Under the pieces are notes generated by a model. That model did no database searches. It worked only from the letters and a program-made list of their open reading frames with translations, and had not been told where the DNA came from. DNA of 64,000 nt from Shimia sp. Alg240-R146 (GTDB taxonomy: Bacteria > Pseudomonadota > Alphaproteobacteria > Rhodobacterales > Rhodobacteraceae), in assembly GCF_947331465.1 (NCBI RefSeq), contig NZ_CAMZOK010000003.1, forward strand, positions 372,001 through 436,000, given 5' to 3'. Below are positions 1 through 8,466 of this stretch, piece after piece. The position numbers were made by a program, and so were the translations under genes. Positions within the stretch are counted from its first letter, which is position 1. Each line of letters begins with the position of its first letter.

Positions 1-1623
1 GTGCTCGCCACTAAGGAATTACTCAAGGGGTTCAATTTCCCCATCCACCTTCTGGGCACCGACATTTTCATCGATTTCCCTGTGCCGTTTGACAAACTTA
101 GCCTCGGCCCAGTCACGGTCACACAGGCCAGCATCCGTATTGGCGTTGGCGAAAACGGCGCCTTCCTCATGGGCATGGCCGCGCTTGAAGTCGATCAACT
201 CGGCAGCGGCACGGTTGAGGCGCGCGTAGAGGATGGCAACACCATTCTCGCCGGCACGTTCAATTTCGATATTGATTTCCTCGACAAGACCGAGGCCGGT
301 GTTGAATACAACCTTGCCGACGACACCCTGAAACTGACCCTCGACACGGCCATTGGTGATGGCAAACTTCCGGGCGTCAGCGGCGGACGCTTTCTGGCGA
401 CATTCTCGCGTGAGGCGGTGACCGGCAACGGCGAAGTCACGCTCAAAGGACCGCTTTCAGGCACCGTGGTGTCGATGACTTACACCAAAGAGGAAGGCCT
501 GAAGCTGGGCGCCGACAACATCCCCTTGCCGGTTGCCAACATCCCCGGTGTGAAATCCGCAAAAGCGTCTCTTTATGCCTCACGCGATCCTGAAAGCGGT
601 GAATGGCGGTTTGGCGGCGGGGGCTTGGCGGATCTCGACATCGCCGGTGCCACTGGTCAGGTCAAAGTTGCGGTGGACGGCGAAAAGGTCGTGGTGCACG
701 GCAACATCAAAGTGGCCAAAGGGCCCGCAACCGGTGAGATGTCTTTCACGGCGACAAACGCGCCGATGGATGACGAGGGCAACATCATTGATGGCCCTCC
801 GGTCGACGACTACAGGGTCTATGGCAAAGGCTCCGCCACCATCACCTTTGGTGAAATTATCAAAGGCACGGCCGGAATAGAACTGACGCCCGAGGCCGGC
901 ATCATCCTGCGCGGCGAAATCGCGTTGGCCAAAGACTACCCGCTGTTTCCCAAGAAGGACTTCTCACCCAACAAACCCCTCCTCAGCCTCAACAGCCCGG
1001 AGTTCCCGATTTTTTCCGTTGGCGTCGGCCCTGTTTCCGTCGGCATAAAGGGACGTGTTGGTGGGTCTTTCAGCTACACCGCTTATGTTGGCCCCGGCAA
1101 ACTTACCAATTCCAAGATCACTGCCGAAATGGATCTCGACAAACCCGATGAGGCGGTGGTGACCGGCACAACCACCTTTGAAATGTCGGCCTATGCCGCA
1201 TTGATCCTTGGCGTCAACGTCAGCCTGATAGCGCGCGCTACAGCCCTTTATGCGCGCGGCACCATCGGGATCGACGCCGAAGCAGGCCTGCGGGCGGATG
1301 CCTCCATGCAGGTCGACGTAGGATGGAGCAAGGCGCAGGGACTTGAGGTCGACGCACTCGGCAAGGCATCCGTTCAGCCGGTGCTGGTCTTCACCGCCTG
1401 GGCGGAACTCGCCGCAGGCGTGGATTACCTCGGCGAAAAGAAATGGAATTTGGGCGAACGTGAACTCGGACGGTTTGGGCCTGACCTTAAAATGGGCCTG
1501 CAAGTCCCCGCCAAATGGAGCGAGAAAGAAGGCCTCGACTTTTCGCTGGATAATATCGTGATCGACAAACCTAACCTCAAAGGCGAAGCGTTGGCGGACG
1601 AGGCCGGCGACCGGATGTTCTAA
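1..1623 (+). CDS. C-terminal part of a large beta-rich protein (5' end outside window)
   Basis: The reading frame is open from the first base, so the GTG there is probably an internal codon and the true start lies upstream. The 540 visible residues have no signal peptide or membrane helix. They consist of alternating short beta-type segments rich in Gly, Ala, Val and Asp, as in elongated beta-repeat proteins. The last ~60 residues carry a WNLGERELG stretch, then VPAKWSEKEGLDFSLDNIV, then DKPNLKGEAL. From memory this resembles the C-termini of very large DUF4157-linked proteins found near extracellular contractile injection systems, where a phrase like F-P-x-Y-x-E-G-K-P-F-x-x-S-x-D-D recurs. 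That link is an inference. The next gene is convergent, so no operon partner is visible downstream. Function unknown. Confidence 0.6.
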   Translation: MLATKELLKGFNFPIHLLGTDIFIDFPVPFDKLSLGPVTVTQASIRIGVGENGAFLMGMAALEVDQLGSGTVEARVEDGNTILAGTFNFDIDFLDKTEAGVEYNLADDTLKLTLDTAIGDGKLPGVSGGRFLATFSREAVTGNGEVTLKGPLSGTVVSMTYTKEEGLKLGADNIPLPVANIPGVKSAKASLYASRDPESGEWRFGGGGLADLDIAGATGQVKVAVDGEKVVVHGNIKVAKGPATGEMSFTATNAPMDDEGNIIDGPPVDDYRVYGKGSATITFGEIIKGTAGIELTPEAGIILRGEIALAKDYPLFPKKDFSPNKPLLSLNSPEFPIFSVGVGPVSVGIKGRVGGSFSYTAYVGPGKLTNSKITAEMDLDKPDEAVVTGTTTFEMSAYAALILGVNVSLIARATALYARGTIGIDAEAGLRADASMQVDVGWSKAQGLEVDALGKASVQPVLVFTAWAELAAGVDYLGEKKWNLGERELGRFGPDLKMGLQVPAKWSEKEGLDFSLDNIVIDKPNLKGEALADEAGDRMF

Positions 1624-1704
1624 GGTCCGTCAAACAGCCGCCCAAAACGCCGACGATATAACACAAAGCGATGTTCCCGAAAGAACGGCCCGGAAACCTC
1701 TTTT

Positions 1705-2460
1705 TCAGTCGAATGTCGCCTGAATGTTGGCCGCAGTTTCGCGCAATGCCCGCTCGATTATCGCTTTTTGTTCATCGTAGCGCGACGAAGGTACGGGCAC
1801 CGAAATGGCATGCAAATCTCCGGCCCAGTCTTCAAAGGCAAAGCCGATTGCAGACACGCCACCGGAATGCTCGTCCAAATCATAGGCAAGGCCATCGCTT
1901 TCGACCTTCTCCAGATCGCGTAAGAAAACCTCAATGTCGCAAACCATGCCGTTTCGGCTCCATTCATTTTGAATGAGCGGAATTGCCTCCTCTCGCGGAA
2001 GGCGCGCCAAACACGCTTTGCCATTCGCCGTGGTGGTCAAAGGAAAGACCTCACCGACCTGCGAAACCGTAGTCAAACGATGCGTCCCGGGAACCTGGTC
2101 CAAGAACACCATACCAATGCCACGCATGACAGCGAGGTCAGCAGTTTCACCGGTCTTGTGCGTCAATTCAGTCAGCAACAGGCGGCAATGCTCGACAATG
2201 TTGTAAGGGGCAGCGCCCGCGAGCGACGAAAATTCGGGGCCTAAAATCAATCCACGTCCCTGAGGCGCGGCGATGACAAGGTTTTCTTCGGCCAAAGCGC
2301 TCGTGATTCTCTGTACCGTAGAGCGGGGCAAGCCAACGCGTTCCGCGATTTGGCCAAGGCTCATTCCTGTTTGAGCGTCCTTCAAGATTCGCAGGACTGC
2401 TGCGGCACGGGCAATGACCTGAATTCCAGATCTAGAGTTTTTGTCTTCTGTATCAGTCAC
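1705..2460 (-). CDS. IclR-family transcriptional regulator
   Basis: A 251-residue protein with the standard IclR layout. A winged helix-turn-helix spans about residues 12-70 (SLGQIAERVGLPRSTVQRI is the recognition region). An IclR effector-binding domain spans about 80-248 and includes TANGKACLA at 144-152 and EHSGGVSAIG near 200. The start is GTG at 2460-2458; no in-frame ATG lies near it and the upstream ribosome site (GAGAA) is weak. The gene is divergent from the catabolic/ABC operon beginning at 2675, the usual arrangement for a local regulator that responds to the pathway substrate. It is convergent with the gene ending at 1623. The ligand cannot be read from the sequence. Confidence 0.93.
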   Translation of the reverse strand: MTDTEDKNSRSGIQVIARAAAVLRILKDAQTGMSLGQIAERVGLPRSTVQRITSALAEENLVIAAPQGRGLILGPEFSSLAGAAPYNIVEHCRLLLTELTHKTGETADLAVMRGIGMVFLDQVPGTHRLTTVSQVGEVFPLTTTANGKACLARLPREEAIPLIQNEWSRNGMVCDIEVFLRDLEKVESDGLAYDLDEHSGGVSAIGFAFEDWAGDLHAISVPVPSSRYDEQKAIIERALRETAANIQATFD

Positions 2461-2539
2461 TTAAATTCTCGATCGCTAGAAAATGTACGCGCCTCTTACT
2501 TCGTCACGCTACACACTACTGTACCGCAATGCGGGTCAT

Positions 2540-2588
2540 GTCAACCGTATTGTGATTTACTTGTTGACCGCGATACGGTGCATATGCA
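2540..2588. promoter_or_regulatory. Candidate operator region for the IclR regulator
   Basis: The IclR-cyclase intergenic space contains nested inverted repeats. GTCAAC (2540-2545) pairs with GTTGAC (2563-2568). ACCGTAT (2544-2550) pairs with ATACGGT (2573-2579). TGCATATGCA (2579-2588) is a perfect palindrome. IclR proteins bind palindromic sites in such divergent promoters. Which arm pair is used, if any, is inference. No convincing -35/-10 pair at 16-18 bp spacing was found. Confidence 0.35.
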
Positions 2589-2674
2589 TCACTATGCGAG
2601 ACAGGTGGGAGGAGCCACCCTGACATTTTGCAATCGAAAACGCCGCTGGTCGGCGAACAGAGGAGATGTGCCCA

Positions 2675-3511
2675 ATGGTTGAAGTTCGTGGCATCGAGTT
2701 TCAGGGAAACACTGACAACGACATGGGGCTGGAGTTTTATAACCTCAGCCACCGCTATGGGTTCCAGTGCCCGAACTGGCCCTATTTCAAAGACGTTCAG
2801 ATTGACCGGAAGCACTACATGGCGAAGTCCGGTGTTCTGAGCCAAACAATCACCACCACAATGCACGTGACCACGCATATCGACGCGCCGGCCCACGTTG
2901 TCCCCGGCACACCGTTCATCGACGAAGTACCGCTGCCGCATTTCTTTGGGTCCGGCCTGGTTGTGTCGATCCCCAAAAAGAAGTGGGAGAAGATCACGGG
3001 CGACGACCTTGAGAAAGCGTGCGGTCACGCGATCCGCCCGGGTGATGTGTTGATCATCAACACCGGCTGGCACAAGCAATATGAGGACGGCGACTATTTT
3101 GCCTATTGCCCCGGCCTCGTGTCCTCTGCCGCTGAATGGATGATCGAAAAGGGTGTGAAAGTTGTCGGCCACGATACACAGGCCAATGACCACCCCTTGG
3201 CGACTGCGATCGGTCCACAACGCAACGGCCCGATCTTGCCGCATCTTGAGCAAGAATATCTCGAATGGTCCGGCGGCGTTCCTTGGGACGTTGATTTCCC
3301 CGAGTGGGAACCTGTTCACAACCTTCTGTTCTCAAAGGGAATTCTCGGCATCGAGAATGTCGGCGGCGATCTGGATGCGGTCACCGGAAAACGCTGCACC
3401 TTTGCGTTCTTCCCTTGGAACTGGGATCGCGGCGACGGCTGCATCATTCGCCTCGTGGCGATGATGGACAAAGGCCAAGGCTACCGCATCGAACCAGGCG
3501 AAGACTTCTAA
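2675..3511 (+). CDS. Cyclase-family (kynurenine formamidase-like) metal-dependent hydrolase
   Basis: A 278-residue protein of the cyclase/kynurenine-formamidase family (PF04199 type). The metal-binding signature HxGTHxDAPxH appears as HVTTHIDAPAH at residues 64-74, so the usual Gly is Thr while the His and Asp ligands are kept. A second conserved block, GVKVVGHDTQANDHP, sits around 168-182. The ATG at 2675 is preferred over the in-frame ATG at 2666 because AGGAG at 2661-2665 is correctly spaced only for the former. No signal peptide, so cytosolic. It is the first gene of the operon opposite the IclR regulator and probably hydrolyses an amide, lactone or cyclic ester of the imported substrate. 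The exact reaction is unknown. Confidence 0.85.
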   Translation: MVEVRGIEFQGNTDNDMGLEFYNLSHRYGFQCPNWPYFKDVQIDRKHYMAKSGVLSQTITTTMHVTTHIDAPAHVVPGTPFIDEVPLPHFFGSGLVVSIPKKKWEKITGDDLEKACGHAIRPGDVLIINTGWHKQYEDGDYFAYCPGLVSSAAEWMIEKGVKVVGHDTQANDHPLATAIGPQRNGPILPHLEQEYLEWSGGVPWDVDFPEWEPVHNLLFSKGILGIENVGGDLDAVTGKRCTFAFFPWNWDRGDGCIIRLVAMMDKGQGYRIEPGEDF

Positions 3512-3529
3512 GCAACACCACTCCCAACT

Positions 3530-3556
3530 GGCCGCCGCCTAGGCGGCGGCCTTTTT
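3530..3556 (+). terminator. Intrinsic terminator/attenuator between cyclase and cupin genes
   Basis: A perfect 22-bp GC-rich palindrome (3530-3551) is followed directly by five T residues. It has the form of a strong rho-independent terminator, yet it lies only 16 bp before the next co-directional gene, so it may reduce rather than end transcription into the rest of the cluster. Confidence 0.8.
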
Positions 3557-3571
3557 CGAAGGAATGCGCAG

Positions 3572-3928
3572 ATGCACGTAAAACGCTTTCAGGATGCTCA
3601 GCCCTACGAGGCCCCCAACCATTTCGGTTGTCACGGGCTGCGATTGCAGGGGTTTGAAGAAGGCGGCCCCACCAACCAATGGGTTGGATTTAGCCAATTT
3701 TTGCCCGGCGGCGGTGCTGGTCCGGACGCCACCCCATTTGAGAAGGTCTATGTCGTGCTCGATGGCGAGATGACCGTAATCATAGATGGCGTCGAAACCA
3801 CGCTCTGCAAACACGACAGCTGCACCATTCCGCCAGGCGAGATCCGCAAGATCGAAAACCGGCGCAATGACACCTGCACCATGCTCGTTGTGATCCCCTA
3901 TCCGCCAGAAACCAATCAAGAGGCATAA
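3572..3928 (+). CDS. Cupin-domain protein
   Basis: A 118-residue single-domain cupin. The first cupin motif region runs GGAGPDATPFEKVYVVLDGE and the second PPGEIRKIENRRND. The first motif lacks the full set of metal-binding His residues, with Asp/Pro/Lys in their place, so metal binding is uncertain. It sits between the cyclase and the SDR, 3 bp ahead of the latter, and belongs to the same cluster. It may be an isomerase, a small hydrolase or a binding protein acting on a pathway intermediate. The fold assignment is good, the function unknown. Confidence 0.8.
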   Translation: MHVKRFQDAQPYEAPNHFGCHGLRLQGFEEGGPTNQWVGFSQFLPGGGAGPDATPFEKVYVVLDGEMTVIIDGVETTLCKHDSCTIPPGEIRKIENRRNDTCTMLVVIPYPPETNQEA

Positions 3929-3931
3929 GCC

Positions 3932-4717
3932 ATGAACCCGCTTTCAATGTTTGACGTGAACGACAACGTCGCCCTGATCACTGGCGCGTCCGGCGCTTTT
4001 GGCATGGTTGCGGCACGCATTTTGGCCGGATCGGGCTGCAACCTTGTATTGGCCGCTGGCAACCAGACCGCGCTGGATGAGATCGCCGCAGAATGCCGCG
4101 AGATCGGTGCGGCTGTTGTAACCGTAAACACCCGCCCTAACGATGAAGACGCTTGTGAGGCGCTGATCGCCGAAGCGGTGACGGGTTTTGGGCGGCTTGA
4201 TATCCTCGTTGTTGCCTCTGGCATGAACAAAGTGGCGTTGATCAATGACATGACGCCGTCAGATTTCAGCGCCGTTATGGACGCCAATGTCACACAAAGC
4301 TGGCTATTGGCCCGCGCGGCTGCTGCACAGATGAAAACCCAAGGCGACGGCGGCAAGATCGTGCTCGTATCCTCCGCGCGCGGCTTGCTGGGTCATCCTG
4401 CTGGGTATACCGCCTATTGCGCGTCAAAGGCGGCAGTGGACGGCATCACCAAAGCGCTTGGTTGTGAACTTGGTCCCGCAGGGATCACCGTCAACGCCAT
4501 TGCGCCAACCGTCTTCAGATCACCGCTGACGGCGTGGATGTACGAAGACACCGAAGAAGCTACCAAAGTACGCAACGGGTTTCTCGCACGTGTCCCCAAA
4601 GGACGGCTGGGCGAGCCAGAAGACCTGGCCGGGCCGCTGCTGTTCCTCGCCTCCAAGGCATCCGATTTTTACACCGGGCATATTTTGTATGCCGACGGTG
4701 GATATACGGCGGGCTGA
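3932..4717 (+). CDS. Short-chain dehydrogenase/reductase (SDR)
   Basis: A 261-residue classical SDR. The nucleotide-binding motif TGASGAFG is at 17-24, Ser147/Ser148 precede the catalytic YCASK (Tyr162, Lys166), and the C-terminus ends in GHILYADGGYTAG. The NNAG motif is replaced by VASG (94-97), an unusual but tolerated change. Spacing to both neighbours is 3 bp, so it is translated in the same operon as the 3-hydroxyacyl-CoA-type dehydrogenase. It probably oxidises a hydroxyl of the imported compound or an intermediate with NAD(P). The substrate cannot be assigned from sequence. Confidence 0.92.
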   Translation: MNPLSMFDVNDNVALITGASGAFGMVAARILAGSGCNLVLAAGNQTALDEIAAECREIGAAVVTVNTRPNDEDACEALIAEAVTGFGRLDILVVASGMNKVALINDMTPSDFSAVMDANVTQSWLLARAAAAQMKTQGDGGKIVLVSSARGLLGHPAGYTAYCASKAAVDGITKALGCELGPAGITVNAIAPTVFRSPLTAWMYEDTEEATKVRNGFLARVPKGRLGEPEDLAGPLLFLASKASDFYTGHILYADGGYTAG

Positions 4718-4720
4718 CCC

Positions 4721-5647
4721 ATGGGGACGAGCAAAAACATCGCGGTAATCGGCGCCGGCCTGATGGGTCACGGTATCGCGCTCACATTGGCGCGGGCGGG
4801 TCACAAAGTGATGATCACTGACCCAGTCGACGCGGCGCGTGAGTCCGTCAAAGACCGTATTGCCCAAAGCATGGCCGCCATGGGCTGCGCAGACAGTGAA
4901 TTACCAGCCGCTTTGGCGTGTATCATTGTCAAAGCGAGCACTCCCGAAGCTGTCGCAACAGCCGACGTGGTGTTTGAAGCGGCGCCTGAAAAGATGGCGC
5001 TGAAGAAAGCGATTTTCGCAGAGATCGAAGCGCACGCGCCGGATGATTGCATTCTGGCGTCCAACACGTCGGTGATGCCGATCACAGAGATCATGAGCGA
5101 TCTGCGTTTGAAAAGGCGCGCAGTTGGCACCCATTGGTGGAACCCGCCACACATGATCCCGCTTGTCGAAGTTGTGAAAACCGAATGGACGGACAGGGTG
5201 GTCGCGCAGACCATGTTCGATCTGCTGGCCGACGCTGGAAAAACTCCGGTGATGGTTGCCAAAGATGTGCCGGGTTTCATTGGCAATCGCTTGCAACATG
5301 CGCTGTGGCGCGAGGCGGTGAGCCTTGTGGAAAACGGAATTTGCGACGCCGAGGCCGTAGATACGGTGATCAAATCCAGTTTTGGTCGACGTCTGGCCGT
5401 GCTTGGCCCGTTGGAGAACGCCGATCTGGTGGGCACGGATCTGACGCTCGATATCCACGAAAACGTGCTCTTTGATCTCGAAGCGAGACAAGGCCCTTCG
5501 CCGTATCTGCAAGGGCTGGTCGAGGCCGGCAAGCTTGGCATGAAATCAGGCCAGGGGTTCCGCACCTGGACCCAGCAGGAAGCCGACGATGTGCGGGCGA
5601 GGGTCGCCAGCCATCTGACCAAACTAGAGACCATTCTGGAAACATAA
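4721..5647 (+). CDS. 3-hydroxyacyl-CoA dehydrogenase-family protein (L-carnitine dehydrogenase-like)
   Basis: A 308-residue two-domain protein. The N-terminal Rossmann domain carries GAGLMG (11-16). Catalytic-type residues Ser114/Asn115 (ASNTS), His138 (GTHWWNPP) and Glu150 (PLVEVV) are all present. The C-terminal helical 3HCDH domain contains DVPGFIGNRLQHALWREA. Proteins of this size with HWWNPP/HFFNPP include L-carnitine dehydrogenase and related enzymes that oxidise free beta-hydroxy acids. Together with the BKACE gene at 10359 this suggests oxidation of a beta-hydroxy acid to the beta-keto acid that BKACE then cleaves. Carnitine itself is only one possibility, since a betainyl-CoA thioesterase is not in the cluster. 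Confidence 0.88.
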   Translation: MGTSKNIAVIGAGLMGHGIALTLARAGHKVMITDPVDAARESVKDRIAQSMAAMGCADSELPAALACIIVKASTPEAVATADVVFEAAPEKMALKKAIFAEIEAHAPDDCILASNTSVMPITEIMSDLRLKRRAVGTHWWNPPHMIPLVEVVKTEWTDRVVAQTMFDLLADAGKTPVMVAKDVPGFIGNRLQHALWREAVSLVENGICDAEAVDTVIKSSFGRRLAVLGPLENADLVGTDLTLDIHENVLFDLEARQGPSPYLQGLVEAGKLGMKSGQGFRTWTQQEADDVRARVASHLTKLETILET

Positions 5648-5693
5648 ATCAGAAACCCCGGCGGGGAGGCTGGGGATAAGGGAGGACCACCAC

Positions 5694-6974
5694 ATGACCA
5701 AGATATTCAAAACAACTACGCGGCGAGCGTTCCTGACGGGTGCAACAGCAGCGATTGCTGCGCCTGCGTTACTCAAATCAACGCGGGCCTATGCTGCCAC
5801 GCCAACGCTCAAAATCGGCCATGTCAGCCCACGCACCGGCCCGCTGGCCGGTTTTGCCGAGGCCGACGATTTTGTGCTAAAGGGAATTGAGGCCGCGCTG
5901 TCGTCCGGTTTGCAAAACAACGGCAAAAACTGGAACGTAGAGATCATCTCCAAGGACAGTCAATCCAACCCGAACCGCGCCGCCGAAGTGGCCGCGGATC
6001 TGATCCTTGGCGAAGAAGTCGACATCATTGTCGCTGCTTCAACGCCGGACACCGTGAACCCCGTCGCCGATCAGGCCGAGATCAACGAGGTGCCGTGCAT
6101 CACAACCGATTGCCCGTGGCAGCCATATTTCTTTGGCCGCAATGGCGTACCCGGCGAAGGCTTTGCCTCAACGTATCACTTCTTCTGGGGACTAGAGGAC
6201 GTCATCGGGGCGTTCCTTGACATGTGGGGCGGCAGCGGCGTCGCCAAAAATGTCGGCGGGCTGTTTCCCAACGACGCAGACGGCAATGCGTGGGGACATC
6301 CGGAACTAGGCCTGCCCACGCCCTTGGCGGCAGCCGGTTATGACTTGATCGATCCGGGTCGGTATCAACCGCTGTCAGATGATTTCTCAAACTATATTGC
6401 GGCCTTCAAAGAGGCTGGCTGTGAAATCGTCACCGGCAATATGATCCCACCAGATTTTGCCACGTTCTGGGCGCAGGCGGCCCAGCAGGGCTTTAATCCC
6501 AAGATCGTGACGATCGGCAAGGCGCTGTTGTTCCCATCCGTCATCGAAAGCCTTGGAGATCGCGGCGACGGGCTCAGCTCCGAGGTTTGGTGGTCACCAA
6601 ACCATCCGTTTGCCTCTTCACTGACGGGCGCTTCGGCCAAAGAACTGGCCATGGGCTATACCGCAGACAGCGGTCGCCCCTGGACGCAGCCGATCGGCTT
6701 TAAGCACGCGCTGTTTGAAGTGGTGGCAGATGTGGTGAAACGCGCCGCAGATCTTGAAGATCCCGAGGCAATCACGGCCGCAATTGCCGGCACCCAGCTA
6801 GATACAATTGTAGGTCCTGTCGATTGGTCCAACGGCCCGATCAACAACGTCACCAAGACGCCTCTAGTCGCAGGTCAGTGGCAGAAGGGCGACAGCGGAT
6901 TTGAGCTGGAAATCGTCGCCAATTCGGCGGCACCTCAAATCCCTGTGACAGCCGACCTTAAACTGCTCGGCTAA
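5694..6974 (+). CDS. ABC transporter substrate-binding protein, branched-chain amino acid type, Tat-exported
   Basis: A 426-residue periplasmic type-1 binding protein. The N-terminus has a twin-arginine signal (TTRRAFLTG, Arg pair near residues 10-11) followed by an Ala-rich hydrophobic stretch and a likely cleavage after AYA (about 34). The mature part starts with TLKIGHVSPRTGPLAG, typical of LivK/HAAT-family receptors, and continues with ISKDSQSNPNRAAEVAADLI. Good ribosome site (GGGAGG). It heads a complete transporter gene set (5694-10346). The family now covers many carboxylates and amides as well as amino acids, so the ligand must be inferred from the neighbouring enzymes. Confidence 0.93.
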   Translation: MTKIFKTTTRRAFLTGATAAIAAPALLKSTRAYAATPTLKIGHVSPRTGPLAGFAEADDFVLKGIEAALSSGLQNNGKNWNVEIISKDSQSNPNRAAEVAADLILGEEVDIIVAASTPDTVNPVADQAEINEVPCITTDCPWQPYFFGRNGVPGEGFASTYHFFWGLEDVIGAFLDMWGGSGVAKNVGGLFPNDADGNAWGHPELGLPTPLAAAGYDLIDPGRYQPLSDDFSNYIAAFKEAGCEIVTGNMIPPDFATFWAQAAQQGFNPKIVTIGKALLFPSVIESLGDRGDGLSSEVWWSPNHPFASSLTGASAKELAMGYTADSGRPWTQPIGFKHALFEVVADVVKRAADLEDPEAITAAIAGTQLDTIVGPVDWSNGPINNVTKTPLVAGQWQKGDSGFELEIVANSAAPQIPVTADLKLLG

Positions 6975-7036
6975 CGCATTTGCGCGGCGCCATACCTTTT
7001 TTGGCGCCGCGGATTTACTTCAAGAAAGCAGTCCGG

Positions 7037-7765
7037 ATGACAGCAATCCTAAAACTCCAAAACCTCAAAAAAGCATTTGGTGCCGTCACTGTTGCGGACA
7101 ATCAAAGCTATGAGGTGCAACGCGGAGAAGCGCTTGGGATTTTGGGCCCCAATGGTGCAGGCAAAACCTCGATGTTCAACCTGATCACCGGCACGCTCAA
7201 AGCAAACAGCGGGCGCATCGAGTTTGCAGGCAAAGACATCTCAGGCTGGAGCGCCGCGCGGCGCAGCCACGCAGGCATCGCACGCAGCTTTCAGGTACCG
7301 CAACCGTTCTCTGGTATGACAGTGTTTGAGAACGCAATGATCGCGGCCACACAATCGGCGGGTCTCCATGGCCACGCGGCAGAAGCCCACTGTATCGAAG
7401 TGCTGGAGCAAACCGAGTTGATGGGGAAAGCCAACGTTTTGGCCGGCAGCTTGACGCTTCTGGAGCGCAAGCGGTTGGAACTCACCCGCGCGCTCTGCAC
7501 AAAACCGGACCTCCTTTTGCTGGATGAAATTGCAGGCGGCCTGACTGAGGCGGAATGTCAGTCGTTGATTCACACCATAAAAGACATTCACGCCAGCGGC
7601 GTGACCATCATTTGGATCGAACACGTCGTGCACGCGCTGCTCTCCGTGGTGGACCGTCTGATCGTGGTTGATTTCGGCAAGCTGATTGCTGATGGCGATC
7701 CAAAGACCATCATGGAAAGCCCGCAAGTCAAAGAGATTTATCTGGGGATCGAAGCTGATGCCTGA
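7037..7765 (+). CDS. ABC transporter ATP-binding protein (LivG type)
   Basis: A 242-residue ATPase. Walker A is GPNGAGKTS and Walker B LLLLDEIAGGL. The signature helix reads SLTLLERKRLELTRAL instead of LSGGQ, a variant typical of LivG subunits of this subgroup. The ATG at 7037 was chosen because MTAILKLQNLKKAFG is the normal family N-terminus; the open frame extends upstream only through non-conserved residues. It overlaps the next gene by 8 bp. It energises import through the two permeases downstream, at the cytoplasmic membrane face. Confidence 0.94.
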   Translation: MTAILKLQNLKKAFGAVTVADNQSYEVQRGEALGILGPNGAGKTSMFNLITGTLKANSGRIEFAGKDISGWSAARRSHAGIARSFQVPQPFSGMTVFENAMIAATQSAGLHGHAAEAHCIEVLEQTELMGKANVLAGSLTLLERKRLELTRALCTKPDLLLLDEIAGGLTEAECQSLIHTIKDIHASGVTIIWIEHVVHALLSVVDRLIVVDFGKLIADGDPKTIMESPQVKEIYLGIEADA

Positions 7766-8465
7766 TGCTCTTTTAAACATGACCGGGCTTGATGCCCACT
7801 ATGGCGATTTCCAAGCGCTTTATGGCGTGGACATGCACATCGACGCTGGCGAAGTGCTCGCCATCATCGGCGCGAACGGAGCAGGAAAAACCACGCTGAT
7901 GCGCGCCATCACAGGCCTTCTCAAAAGTGGGCCCGGCCAGATCAGCCACAACAGCGTTGATATTGGCGGCCTGCGGGCGGACGAAATTGCCATGCGCGGC
8001 ATTGCAATGGTGCCAGAGGGACGGCAACTTTTCCCGTCGCTCTCGGTCAAAGAGAACCTGATGATCGGGGCACAAGTCGGGCGCAAAGGGCCGTGGAACC
8101 TGGACGCCGTCTATAAACTCTTCCCCATTCTGGATGAGCGTAAAGATCAGCAATCAACGTCACTTTCGGGTGGGCAGCAACAGATGGTAGCCATTGGGCG
8201 TGCCTTAATGGCCAATCCCGACTTGATTTTGTTTGACGAGATCAGCCTCGGCCTCGCGCCCGTGATCATCAAAGACATCTACAAAGCTCTGCCTGGCATC
8301 ATCGGCGAAGGCATGAGCGCCATCATTGTCGAGCAAGACATCACCAAGGCGCTGTCTGTGTCCTCAAGGGTTTACTGCTTGCAAGAAGGACGCGTGTCGC
8401 TGGAAGGCGGCTCTGACACTGTGTCGCGCGAGGATATCTCCCGCGCCTATTTCGGGATCGAATAA
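7758..8465 (+). CDS. ABC transporter ATP-binding protein (LivF type)
   Basis: A 235-residue ATPase with Walker A GANGAGKTT, signature LSGGQQQMVAIGRALM and Walker B LILFDEISLGLAP, all canonical. The ATG at 7758 overlaps the end of the LivG gene by 8 bp and gives the family-standard N-terminus. It pairs with LivG as the second nucleotide-binding subunit of the importer. Confidence 0.94.
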   Translation: MPDALLNMTGLDAHYGDFQALYGVDMHIDAGEVLAIIGANGAGKTTLMRAITGLLKSGPGQISHNSVDIGGLRADEIAMRGIAMVPEGRQLFPSLSVKENLMIGAQVGRKGPWNLDAVYKLFPILDERKDQQSTSLSGGQQQMVAIGRALMANPDLILFDEISLGLAPVIIKDIYKALPGIIGEGMSAIIVEQDITKALSVSSRVYCLQEGRVSLEGGSDTVSREDISRAYFGIE

Positions 8466-8466
8466 T

